Source of the DNA: Ignavibacteria bacterium
Lineage (GTDB): Bacteria; Bacteroidota; Ignavibacteria; Tepidaquicellales; Tepidaquicellaceae
Direction: 5' to 3'
Assembly: GCA_028714695.1 (NCBI GenBank)
Contig: JAQTLX010000005.1
Coordinates: forward strand, 157,382 to 209,823
DNA length: 52,442 nucleotides
In this document: positions 9,314 to 18,077 of the stretch, piece after piece
Layout of the letters: every line of letters begins with the position of its first letter
Position numbering within the stretch: the first letter of the stretch is position 1
Notes under the pieces: generated by a model
The model's input: the letters and a program-made list of their open reading frames with translations, nothing else
Database searches by the model: none
Told to the model about the DNA's origin: nothing
Program-made: the position numbers and the translations under genes

Positions 9314-10582
9314 TTATTTCAATTTACCAATAGTCTCTTTAAACATTTGAACGGCTTGTTTCGCCTCTTCCATGCTGCATGTGCCTACGGACAATCTGAA
9401 CCACGGCGAGGTTTCGCTCGCGCCGAATGCGTAGAAAGGAACAAGCGCGATTTTTCCTTCTTCCAGAATATAACCGAGTACATCATCGACATTATTAAGA
9501 GTTTGCCCGTCCGCCGTTTTCTTGCCGATCAGATTAAGTTTCACGGTCAGATACAAAGCGCCTTGCGGACATATAGCATCTACATCAAATCCGGATTTTT
9601 TTATTTCCATTATTCCGTCATAAAATATATTCATTCTTCCGAGCAGTTCCTTTTTGAAATGGTCAAAATATTTATCAACTTCTTCTGTTTTTTCAAGATA
9701 CCTTCCCGTCGCTACCTGTTCGGGTTTCGGCGCCCATGCGCCGATGTGAGCGAGTATAGCGGAAATTTTATCCATTATCGGTTTAGGTCCGAATGCCCAG
9801 CCCAGCCTTACACCTGTTGCCGCGAGACATTTCGAAATACCGTCTGTAAAAATAATATAATCCCTTATTTCCGGATTAATTTCTACAGGATTGTAATGTT
9901 TCGTATCTCCGTAAACGAGTATCCAGTAAATCATATCATAAAAAATATACAACGGTTTTCTGTTCTCTTTTTTTCTCTTCTTATTTTCAGCGACAACCAT
10001 ATTAAGAATTTCTGTCAGCGTCTCTTTTGTATAGACGGTTCCGCTCGGATTTTGAGGAGAGTTCAGAGCAAGCAACGATGCATCACCAAGAAGAGGCTTA
10101 AGTTCCGCTGCTGTCGGCACAAAATTATTTTCCGCAGTTGTTTCAACAGGGACTCCAACCACATCGACCAACTGTACATAGCAGTTATTGTTCCATGAAG
10201 GTACGGGGTAAACAATTTTTTCACCCGGATTAAGTATTGTTCTCAATAGCGTATAAGTAAGCGGTCTTGCTCCGCTGCCAATAACTATTTCATCGGGGGA
10301 GTAATCGAAACCTCCACGTTCTTTTAAGTATTTTGAGATTGCCTGCCTTATATTCGGAACTCCGTTTGCAGGAGGATAATTTGTCAGGTTTTCGTCGTAC
10401 GCAATTTTAATTTCATTCTTTAATGCTTCCGGTATCGGAAATACTTTTGGCGAGAAATCGCCGATGGTGAGATTGAATATTTTTTCGCCGTTTGCTATTC
10501 TTTCGTCAACTTTATCCGAAATTTTTCTGATTCCTGACGGAATAAGTCCTATGGCGGTTTTTGATAATAAGCATGTGCTCAT
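9314..10582 (-). CDS. Class I/II PLP aminotransferase, candidate N-succinyl-diaminopimelate aminotransferase (DapC)
   Basis: Fold-type I aminotransferase of 422 residues. Visible features are LTIGDFSPK near residue 38, NSPQNPSG (N178), YDMIYW (D216) and the PLP lysine in DGISKCLAATGVRLGW (K251). The C-terminal FRLSVGT supplies the carboxylate-binding arginine. The family includes aspartate, LL-DAP and succinyl-DAP aminotransferases, and sequence alone does not settle the substrate. It converges on the dap operon, which encodes DapD and a DapE-like protein but no aminotransferase, so a DapC role is an inference from position. The start at 10582 is followed 6 bp later by another in-frame-looking ATG region and is not decisive. 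Confidence 0.75.
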   Translation of the reverse strand: MSTCLLSKTAIGLIPSGIRKISDKVDERIANGEKIFNLTIGDFSPKVFPIPEALKNEIKIAYDENLTNYPPANGVPNIRQAISKYLKERGGFDYSPDEIVIGSGARPLTYTLLRTILNPGEKIVYPVPSWNNNCYVQLVDVVGVPVETTAENNFVPTAAELKPLLGDASLLALNSPQNPSGTVYTKETLTEILNMVVAENKKRKKENRKPLYIFYDMIYWILVYGDTKHYNPVEINPEIRDYIIFTDGISKCLAATGVRLGWAFGPKPIMDKISAILAHIGAWAPKPEQVATGRYLEKTEEVDKYFDHFKKELLGRMNIFYDGIMEIKKSGFDVDAICPQGALYLTVKLNLIGKKTADGQTLNNVDDVLGYILEEGKIALVPFYAFGASETSPWFRLSVGTCSMEEAKQAVQMFKETIGKLK

Positions 10583-10808
10583 GGTAATAAGTATATGTTC
10601 TTAAAAGATAAAATTAAGAATTTTTAATGTGAAAAGTTAGTCAGATTTTGGTTACAAAACGGGTTGTAAACCGTCTTATGTCTTTATTTATTAGGTACTA
10701 AATAATTTTTTTCGACAATGATGTGTTATTAAATTTAGACTGCTGTTCCGATTTTAACGGTGTTTATTCTAACAAAAAAACTTAATTTTATGCAGAATTA
10801 ATAATTTT

Positions 10809-12179
10809 ATGACAGAAAACAAACCGGCTAGTTATACATCGTCTCTCGCTGTACTTACTTCATTATTCTTTATGTGGGGATTCATTACGTGCCTGAACGA
10901 TATACTTACTCCTTTTTTGAAAGGCGTATTTGAATTATCCCATTTTGAAGCGAACCTTGTTCAGTTTGCTTTTTTCAGCGCATATTTCATCGGTTCGCTG
11001 ATTTATTTCATTTGTTCCATCACAATCGGTGATCCCCTTGCGAAGGTCGGATATAAGAACGGAATACTTGCCGGATTAATTCTTTCTTCGGCAGGTTGTT
11101 TTTTATTTTATCCGTCGGCTCAATACCAGTCATTCGGTTTTTTTCTCGGCGCGCTTGCATGCATTAGTTTCGGACTTACGATGCTTCAGATTGCGGCAAA
11201 CCCATATGTGGCTTTGCTCGGCAAACCCGAAACCGCTTCGAGCAGGTTAAATCTATCACAGGGATTTAATTCCCTCGGCACTACTATCGCGCCAGTAATC
11301 GGAGGATTTCTTATATTTAAATTTTTTCTCACGCCCGAAAACACGGGAGCACAGTCGGTAAAAATTCCTTATTTGATTTTCGGAAGCGCTTTTTTTCTGC
11401 TGGCAATCATTATCAAATTCGTTCATTTACCCGAGTTTAAAGGCAGCGGAAAAATCGAACGCAAGCCTGAAGCATTAAAGCACAGAAATTTGTTTTTCGG
11501 TATGTTTGCGGTTTTCTTTTATGTCGGTACTGAAGTATCGGTTGGAAGCAACCTCATAGCGTTCCTTAAACTGCCGGATGTCGCTTCTTTTTCGGATCTG
11601 GCCGCAAGCAAATACGTCGCATTCTTCTGGGGCGGCGCAATGATAGGAAGATTTATGGGCGCTGTTTCACTCAGCAGCATTAAAACGGTGAAAAAGTATC
11701 TGCTGATGGCGGGCATTGGACTATCCTTATTCTTTCTGGTTTTCTTAATAACAAAAATAGATTTTTCGGACGCCTGGTATTTTTTGATTTTCATGGCGGT
11801 TAACTATATCGCTTTTATGCTCGGCAAGTCTTTACCCGCGCGAACTATGACAATTTTTTCTTTCTTCGCTATGGCGCTTCTGTTAATCAGCATTTTCGGT
11901 ACGGGTAAAATCTCAATGTGGGCGCTGATTGGAATAGGATTGTTTAATTCAATAATGTGGTCGAATATATTCACGCTTGCCATAGACGGGCTTGACAGAT
12001 TCACTTCGCAGGGTTCGTCTCTGCTTGTAATGATGATTGTCGGCGGCGCAATACTGCCGCTTCTTCAAGGGCTGCTTGCAGACACATTCGGAGTTCATCA
12101 TTCATTATTTGTTCCATTCTTCGCGTATTTATATTTAATATTTTACGGTATAAACGGTTATAAAAAGAAAATAGCATGA
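10809..12179 (+). CDS. MFS sugar permease of the FucP/GluP type
   Basis: Integral inner-membrane transporter of 456 residues with about 12 hydrophobic segments. The N-terminus has FFMWGFITCLNDIL, characteristic of the fucose/glucose-galactose:H+ (or Na+) symporter family, followed by QFAFFSAYF. LQIAANPYVA and SRLNLSQGFNSLGT in helices 4-5 are further family marks. It overlaps the ROK kinase by 4 bp (ATGA), so uptake and phosphorylation of the same hexose are likely coupled. The exact sugar (glucose, galactose, mannose or fucose) cannot be told from sequence. Confidence 0.88.
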   Translation: MTENKPASYTSSLAVLTSLFFMWGFITCLNDILTPFLKGVFELSHFEANLVQFAFFSAYFIGSLIYFICSITIGDPLAKVGYKNGILAGLILSSAGCFLFYPSAQYQSFGFFLGALACISFGLTMLQIAANPYVALLGKPETASSRLNLSQGFNSLGTTIAPVIGGFLIFKFFLTPENTGAQSVKIPYLIFGSAFFLLAIIIKFVHLPEFKGSGKIERKPEALKHRNLFFGMFAVFFYVGTEVSVGSNLIAFLKLPDVASFSDLAASKYVAFFWGGAMIGRFMGAVSLSSIKTVKKYLLMAGIGLSLFFLVFLITKIDFSDAWYFLIFMAVNYIAFMLGKSLPARTMTIFSFFAMALLLISIFGTGKISMWALIGIGLFNSIMWSNIFTLAIDGLDRFTSQGSSLLVMMIVGGAILPLLQGLLADTFGVHHSLFVPFFAYLYLIFYGINGYKKKIA

Positions 12180-13135
12180 AACAAGTTGTTTGCGGAATAG
12201 ATTTAGGCGGTACAAATTCTCCGTTTGGTTTTGTTGAAAGGGACGGCAGCATTGCCGCTCACGGCGCGGTTAAGACGACGGAATTCGAAACATTCGAAGA
12301 TTACATGGAAGGTTTGCTTGCCGAAATCGGCAAGGTTCAGTCGAGAGTAAGAAATACACAAATAGTAGGATTCGGTATCGGAGCGCCGAACGGAAATTAT
12401 TATACAGGTACGGTTGAAAATGCGCCTAATCTGAAATGGAAAGGTAAACTTATGTTTACGGAAAGTGTTACAAGGCGGACAGGATTACCTGCATTTCTTA
12501 CAAATGACGCCAACGCAGCCGCGATAGGAGAAAAGATATTCGGCAACGCAAAGGAAATGAATGACTTTATAATAATCACGCTTGGAACAGGACTCGGAAG
12601 CGGAATATACTGCGGGGGAAAACTCTTATACGGCTCAACGGGATTTGCAGGTGAACTCGGACATGTGATTGTTGATTTCGACGGCAGGAAATGCGGATGC
12701 GGAAGACAGGGGTGTTTGGAACAATATGCCTCTGCAACGGGAATAAGAAAAACGGTTTTGAAATTACTTTCGAAAACCGACAGGAAAAGTATTTTGAGAA
12801 ATTACAGAGATGAAGAAATAGACGGTAAAATAATATACGAAGCCGCTATTCAAAAAGACGAATTGGCGCTTGAGGCTTTTGAATATACGGGCGAGATTCT
12901 CGGCAAAGCCCTCGCAAATGCTTCTGCATTCTCAAGCCCCGAAGCGATATTCCTTTTTGGAGGTCTCGCAAATTCAGGAGAGTATATTATTGAGCCGACA
13001 AAACGGCATATGGAAAAAAACATGCTGAACAATTTCAAAAACACCGTGCAGATTCTGCCATCGGGATTAAAAGAAAATACAGCGGCCATACTCGGCGCCG
13101 CGGCACTGTGCTGGAACGAGATTAAGTTAAAATAG
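12176..13135 (+). CDS. ROK-family sugar kinase (glucokinase-like)
   Basis: Cytoplasmic hexose kinase of the ROK family, 319 residues. The ATP phosphate loop is DLGGTN (residues 9-14). The catalytic base is in LTNDANAAA (D111), LGTGLGSG is the second phosphate motif, and GELGH (E160, H163) is followed by the ROK zinc motif CGCGRQGC (C173, C175, C180). It has no DNA-binding N-terminus, so it is a kinase rather than a ROK repressor. It is co-transcribed with the upstream FucP-type permease. The 3' end lies five bases from the end of the convergent response regulator. Confidence 0.9.
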   Translation: MKQVVCGIDLGGTNSPFGFVERDGSIAAHGAVKTTEFETFEDYMEGLLAEIGKVQSRVRNTQIVGFGIGAPNGNYYTGTVENAPNLKWKGKLMFTESVTRRTGLPAFLTNDANAAAIGEKIFGNAKEMNDFIIITLGTGLGSGIYCGGKLLYGSTGFAGELGHVIVDFDGRKCGCGRQGCLEQYASATGIRKTVLKLLSKTDRKSILRNYRDEEIDGKIIYEAAIQKDELALEAFEYTGEILGKALANASAFSSPEAIFLFGGLANSGEYIIEPTKRHMEKNMLNNFKNTVQILPSGLKENTAAILGAAALCWNEIKLK

Positions 13136-13140
13136 AAGGG

Positions 13141-14511
13141 TCAGTCTTCTTTCTTACCCCATTTTTCGAGTCTATATCGTAAGTTTCTTTCGGACATACC
13201 GAGAAGTTTCGCGGCAGCCGACTGATTCCCATTGGTTTTATGGAGCGCTTCGTTAACCATTCTTTTTTCAAGACTCTCAACCTTCTCGCTCAGAGTGTCT
13301 CCATCCTCGCAGCATTCTTTCATAATTCTTTCGCTGTTAGGGTTTTTTATTCCGAGCGGCAGGTCGTTCGATGTAACAATTTCATTTCTTGCGAGAACGG
13401 TGGAATGATGAACAATATTTTCAAGTTCGCGTATATTACCAGGATAATTATATTTTAAAAGCAGGTCGATCGCCTCTTTAGAGAATTCGATGCTTTTCCT
13501 ATCCGTTTCATTTATATATTTTTTTGCAAAGACATCGAGCAGAAGCGGTATATCCTCTTTTCTTTCTCTTAAAGGAGGAATCTGTATATTCACAACATTA
13601 AGGCGGTAGTAAAGGTCTTCCCTGAATTTTTCTTCTCTGATAAGTTCTTCGATGTTCTTATTCGTTGCCGCAATTATTCTCACATCCACGTTTAAAGTGC
13701 TGCTTCCGCCGACCCTTTCGAATTCGCCTTCCTGGAGCACGCGGAGAAGTTTCACCTGAGTGCGAAGCGGCAGGTCGCCGATCTCATCCAGAAATATGGT
13801 TCCGCCGTCGGCAATTTCAAATCTTCCTTTATGCTGTTTTTCCGCTCCCGTAAAAGAGCCTTTTTCGTGTCCGAACAATTCGCTTTCAAGAAGATTTTCG
13901 TTTAGTGCGGCGCAGTTCACCGCAACAAACATTTTATCGCTCCGCTTACCGGCATAGTGTATAGCGCGCGCAAGAAGTTCTTTGCCGGTACCGCTTTCGC
14001 CGATTATCAGCACCGATGCTTTTGTCGGGGCAACTCTCGACGCGACATCGAGAACTCTTATCATCTTTTCCGAATTCGTAATGATGCCTTCGAGTTTATT
14101 TAGCGACGATAATTGTTCCCTGAGAAATTTCACTTCGGACGACAAATGATTTTTCTCGATCAATCTTTTTACCACGATTTCAATTTCGTCGAGATTGCAG
14201 GGCTTTGTAATAAAGTCATAAGCGCCTTCTTTCATTGCCTCGACAGCGGTTTCAACGGATGCATAAGCGGTCATTATTACAACGGACAATTCGGGATTTA
14301 TATTTTTAAGTTTTCTTACAAGGTCGATACCAGACTCTCCTTCCATCTTCAGGTCAGAAAGAACCACATCGACAGTGTTTTTCAAAATAATCTCAATTGC
14401 ATTTTCCACAGAATCCGCTTCAAGAACATTGAATCCTCTGTTCTTCAAATCGCCCGCAAGAATTACGCGCTGTGTTTTTTCATCTTCTACTATTAATACA
14501 GTTGATTTCAT
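13141..14511 (-). CDS. NtrC-family sigma-54-dependent response regulator
   Basis: Three-domain transcription activator of 456 residues. The receiver domain has acidic residues near 10 and the phosphoacceptor D53 in LSDLKM, with K105 in TKPC. The AAA+ domain has Walker A GESGTGKE (171-178), the sigma-54 contact loop GSFTGA (218-223) and Walker B FLDEIGD. The C-terminal Fis-type helix-turn-helix contains QSAAAKLLGMSERNLRYRL. It is downstream of its probable partner kinase with a 2-base gap. The target promoters are unknown; I found no convincing GG-N10-GC element in the window. Confidence 0.95.
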   Translation of the reverse strand: MKSTVLIVEDEKTQRVILAGDLKNRGFNVLEADSVENAIEIILKNTVDVVLSDLKMEGESGIDLVRKLKNINPELSVVIMTAYASVETAVEAMKEGAYDFITKPCNLDEIEIVVKRLIEKNHLSSEVKFLREQLSSLNKLEGIITNSEKMIRVLDVASRVAPTKASVLIIGESGTGKELLARAIHYAGKRSDKMFVAVNCAALNENLLESELFGHEKGSFTGAEKQHKGRFEIADGGTIFLDEIGDLPLRTQVKLLRVLQEGEFERVGGSSTLNVDVRIIAATNKNIEELIREEKFREDLYYRLNVVNIQIPPLRERKEDIPLLLDVFAKKYINETDRKSIEFSKEAIDLLLKYNYPGNIRELENIVHHSTVLARNEIVTSNDLPLGIKNPNSERIMKECCEDGDTLSEKVESLEKRMVNEALHKTNGNQSAAAKLLGMSERNLRYRLEKWGKKED

Positions 14512-14513
14512 AT

Positions 14514-16550
14514 TTAAGGTAATGTGATTTTAAATTTTGTTCCTTCATTAATTCTGCTTTCCGTTTCTATTGTACCGCCGTGCTGGATTATAATTTGTCT
14601 TACAATGCTCAAGCCCATTCCGGTTCCTGATTTTTTCGTTGTAAAATATATATCGAAAATTTTATTCAAGTTTTCCTGCGGAATTCCTTCGCCTGTATCG
14701 GATATTTCAAACACATTTTTTCCTTTATCTTTTTTGTAAAGAATTTTTATATCCCCGCCCGCGTTAATTGCGTCAATTGAATTTCTTATGAGATTCAGAA
14801 AAGCCTGTTTCATTTGCTGGTAATCGAGATTTATAAATGAATCCCCGGTTGCCGTTACTGTAAGAGTTATATGTTTTGCATTTGTCTGTATGCCGGATAT
14901 TTTTTTTATCTCTTCGAGAAATTCGGTTACTTTTATTTTTGCGGGATTTAATTTCGGCGGTTTTGTGAAACTAAGGAATTGTTCTATGATTCCGTTTACG
15001 CGTTTTGATTCCGAATGAAGTATTTCTATTAGCGAATTAAAATCTTCCGAGCCTATTTTAGCGGCATATTCGCGCTCCATTCTCTGTGCAATCATATTAA
15101 TCGTATTCAGCGGATTTCTAATTTCATGCGCCACGCCTGATGCAAGCCCTCCCATGGAAACCAGTTTTTCGTTCTGTGACAACTGGTGTTCGATGGCGTT
15201 AAGTTCCGTTACGTCTTCAATTACAAGCGTATAAGTATCCGGATTGCCCGATTCGTTTTTCACTTCAGCCGAATTAATAAGCAGAATGCGTTTTCCGGCG
15301 GGCAGTTCGAATTCCATTTCCATGTTTTTCAAAGTCGCTTTATGTCTGAGAAGTTTTTTCACAGATTCCGGGAATGTATTTATCTCGTCGAGGTTTTTGT
15401 TCTCAAGGTCTTTATAAGGAACGCCGAAAATTTCAAAAGCGGATTTATTAAAAATCTTTATCCTGTTCACAACGTCTACGGTAATAATTGCGAGAGACAT
15501 ATTTTCAAGCACACTGCCTGTGAATGTTTTAATTCTTTTGAATTCGTTTGAAATAATATCGTAGTTCTGGTTTGAGATAATGACAGATAATACGATTACA
15601 GTAATTACAATCACAATAAGGGAAACAATGATTCCCCTTGTCAGCATGCGTGTTTCGGCTGAATTCACTTCTTCCATTCCGAGACCGATTCTGAACAATC
15701 CGATTTTCTCGTTTTCAATATTGAAAAGGTCAACTGCTTCATAGACATCATGCCCGCCAAATTTTACAATCCTATTTAAAGGTTTATCTTTTTCGTAAAC
15801 TTCTTTTAGTCGGCTGTCGTTTTCATACCTGCTCAATTCATCCACGTTTTTATTCGCGGCAAGAATTTCCTTCGGGCTTTGAAGCACAATATATTCAACT
15901 CCCGTTGCGGAACCTATGTCGAGTATCAGTTTCCCGAATCCGATTCTATTTTTGAAATCAAGATATGATTCCGCATCCAGATTCACCACTATTGCGCCTT
16001 TATCGTATGCTCTTTTTACTGCTACAGCAAAGCGCATGCCTTTTTCGAGTCTGGCTTCTTTTAGTCCGATAACAATTTCTTTTTTACTTCCGTCGAAAAT
16101 AGGCGCAAGATAATCGGTTGTTGAATATTTTCCTTTCCGGACTGAATGAGAACTATCGGCGATATAATTGCTCATTACTCTTTCGCCGGAATTATTCAGC
16201 ACGTTTATTCTATACACTTCGTTTTCACGCGCAAGTTTCTCGAGTGATTCATGCGACAGCAGATTAAGGCTGTCAAGACGGGCAGTGTTTTTCGCCGTTC
16301 CGAGCAGATGCTGCGCCATGAGGTTTTCCATTTCCCTGTCGGATATAATTGAATTAGCGCTGCTCATCGATACAGTCTGTATCATTGAGTTTGCATAGTC
16401 ATAAAGCACGTGATAAATTTCCCGTTTATTTTCGTAGTATTCGTAAACGGAAGAAAGAATGACAACGGCGACAAGGACGGCGGATATAATAACCACATAC
16501 CTCGGCTTAAGCAGAGACAGTTTTTTGATATTATCGGTAGTTCCTTTCAC
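14514..16550 (-). CDS. Membrane PAS-containing sensor histidine kinase
   Basis: Sensor kinase of 678 residues, paired with the sigma-54 regulator. Transmembrane helices at about 19-40 and 302-323 bracket a ~260-residue extracytoplasmic sensor region, possibly a Cache-like fold. A PAS domain (about 340-450) is followed by the HisKA box with phosphoacceptor H475 in GVAHEIRNPLNTI. The HATPase domain shows the N-box region NLIRNSIDAI, DTGEGIP and GTGMGLSIV. The layout resembles AtoS/ZraS-type kinases. The ligand cannot be inferred, and the neighbours give no clear regulon. Confidence 0.93.
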   Translation of the reverse strand: MKGTTDNIKKLSLLKPRYVVIISAVLVAVVILSSVYEYYENKREIYHVLYDYANSMIQTVSMSSANSIISDREMENLMAQHLLGTAKNTARLDSLNLLSHESLEKLARENEVYRINVLNNSGERVMSNYIADSSHSVRKGKYSTTDYLAPIFDGSKKEIVIGLKEARLEKGMRFAVAVKRAYDKGAIVVNLDAESYLDFKNRIGFGKLILDIGSATGVEYIVLQSPKEILAANKNVDELSRYENDSRLKEVYEKDKPLNRIVKFGGHDVYEAVDLFNIENEKIGLFRIGLGMEEVNSAETRMLTRGIIVSLIVIVITVIVLSVIISNQNYDIISNEFKRIKTFTGSVLENMSLAIITVDVVNRIKIFNKSAFEIFGVPYKDLENKNLDEINTFPESVKKLLRHKATLKNMEMEFELPAGKRILLINSAEVKNESGNPDTYTLVIEDVTELNAIEHQLSQNEKLVSMGGLASGVAHEIRNPLNTINMIAQRMEREYAAKIGSEDFNSLIEILHSESKRVNGIIEQFLSFTKPPKLNPAKIKVTEFLEEIKKISGIQTNAKHITLTVTATGDSFINLDYQQMKQAFLNLIRNSIDAINAGGDIKILYKKDKGKNVFEISDTGEGIPQENLNKIFDIYFTTKKSGTGMGLSIVRQIIIQHGGTIETESRINEGTKFKITLP

Positions 16551-16901
16551 GCTTTAAATTAATCCATACGGAATTCAAGTGAAATGCTTTTTGAAAGAGC
16601 AGGAGATTTCTGCCACAGATTAACACGAATTTTCACTAATTTAACGAACAAAACTTTTCAGATATCCTCGTCACGGCGAGCCTTCGGCCGCTGGAAAGAA
16701 CGGAAAAACTGAGCGCGCTGATTACCTGTGACTATGCTCCTGCGTAGTCACCTTTTTTTGTTGCCATACAAGAAAGTAGCAACAAGAAGATATATACCAT
16801 CTTCTATTTTTCTATTTTCCATTTCCGGAATTGAACATTTCTTAGCAATTCATTGTTATTCTTATACATATTTAATAAATTCATTCAAATTATAAAATCA
16901 T
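16551..16901. repeat. Intergenic region with dispersed repeat (family C) and orphan hairpins
   Basis: This 351-bp gap separates the divergent histidine kinase and enoyl-CoA hydratase genes. About 16611-16715 matches repeat family C, with CCACAGATTAACACGAATTT, ATATCCTCG and CGAGCCTTCGGCCG. A 10-bp stem hairpin at 16728-16751 is followed by a seven-T run (16753-16759), and a second stem TTGTTGC/GCAACAA spans 16758-16785. No coding sequence is visible. The last 80 bp are AT-rich and should hold the hydratase promoter. Confidence 0.65.
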
Positions 16902-17714
16902 ATGGGCGACAGGGCGTATTTAAGTAAGTCATATAAAAACATACTGGTTTCGGGCGTGTCAAACGAAGGGATTCTGGATACGGTGCTGATTCAAATTAAT
17001 CGTCCGGACGCGATGAATGCTTTGAACATTGAACTGATGGGCGAGATAGCCGAAGTTCTGAAGGCGGCGGATAAAGACGACAAAGCCGGATGCTCGGTTA
17101 TCACGGGAAATGAAAAGGCGTTCGCGGCTGGCGTTGATATTAAGGAAATAGCCGGTCCCGATTCAGTTGAAATATATTTCAGGGAAATGTTCGCTTCATG
17201 GGACGTTATACGCCTCGTTAAGAAACCAATCATCGCCGCAGTCAGCGGTTACGCGCTCGGCGGCGGATGCGAACTTACAATGCTCTGCGATATGATTGTT
17301 GCTTCGGAAACCGCTAAGTTCGGTCAGCCGGAAATAAATCTCGGCGTTATTCCGGGCGCGGGCGGCACTCAAAGACTTACACGCGCGGCGGGAAAAGCGC
17401 GCGCGATGGAAATTGTTCTTACCGGCAGGATGGTTACTTCCGCGGAAATGCACGACATGGGGCTGGTTACAAAGGTTGTTCCCGCGAACAAGTATCTTGA
17501 AGAAGCAATATCGCTTGCGAAAAGTATCTGCTCGAAGCCGTCAGTTGCAGTTCAACTGGCTAAGGAAAGCATACTGAAATCATTCGATACGACGATTGAA
17601 ACGGGAATTGAATTCGAAAGAAAGAATTTCTACTTGCTGTTCTCGACGGAAGACAAAATGGAAGGAATGAAGGCGTTTATTGAAAAAAGAAAGCCGGAGT
17701 GGAAGAACAAATAA
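16902..17714 (+). CDS. Enoyl-CoA hydratase/isomerase (crotonase) family protein
   Basis: Crotonase-fold enzyme of 270 residues, likely hydrating short-chain enoyl-CoA. The oxyanion-hole segment AFAAGVDIKEI (near 73-83) and GGGCELTMLCD carry the first catalytic glutamate E124. GQPEINLGVIPGAGGTQRL carries the second, E144. Both glutamates are present, favouring true hydratase activity over a dehydratase-dead paralogue. The N-terminus is about 10 residues longer than usual. It appears monocistronic, so its pathway (beta-oxidation, butyrate or crotonyl-CoA metabolism) is not fixed by context. Confidence 0.9.
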   Translation: MGDRAYLSKSYKNILVSGVSNEGILDTVLIQINRPDAMNALNIELMGEIAEVLKAADKDDKAGCSVITGNEKAFAAGVDIKEIAGPDSVEIYFREMFASWDVIRLVKKPIIAAVSGYALGGGCELTMLCDMIVASETAKFGQPEINLGVIPGAGGTQRLTRAAGKARAMEIVLTGRMVTSAEMHDMGLVTKVVPANKYLEEAISLAKSICSKPSVAVQLAKESILKSFDTTIETGIEFERKNFYLLFSTEDKMEGMKAFIEKRKPEWKNK

Positions 17715-18062
17715 GAAGAATCTAGAATCCAGAAGTTAGAATCTAGAATAAGAGCCGGAACATAATTAGGATTTTACAGATATAAGTATTGTTAAGAATC
17801 AAGGAGTAAGAAGTTAGGAGTTAGAATAAAAGCAAGAAAATTTCACCGCGGAGAGCGCAGAGGACATGGATCCCGGCGTTCGCCGGGATGACAAAATGGG
17901 GAACGAGGGAATGACAAAATGGGGAATGTCGGATTTGCTAAACAATAAAGTTTTTCTTGATTCTTGATTCTTGATTCTTGATTCTTGATTCTGAATTCTT
18001 GATTCTGAAAAATAATCATCATTTGGAATATTAAAATATAAACGATTTTTGAATAAACGACT
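17715..18062. repeat. Intergenic region with heptamer tandem repeat and GGGATGAC-type palindrome
   Basis: A TAGAATC-type direct repeat occupies about 17722-17750. The palindrome ATCCCGGCG-TT-CGCCGGGAT (17870-17889) is followed by two copies of ATGACAAAATGGGGAA. A CTTGATT heptamer tandem tract runs from about 17956 to 18007. A degenerate inverted relative of the palindrome lies at 36122-36150 (GTCATCCCGCAG...GGCGGGG). No gene is visible in this stretch. Confidence 0.75.
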
Positions 18063-18077
18063 TTGAAAGGAATTCAC

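Noticed and set aside
9278..10198. 306-codon open frame on the plus strand
   Set aside because: It lies antisense to the aminotransferase, whose PLP and substrate motifs are complete. The antisense product is rich in Phe, Cys and Arg with no recognisable domain.
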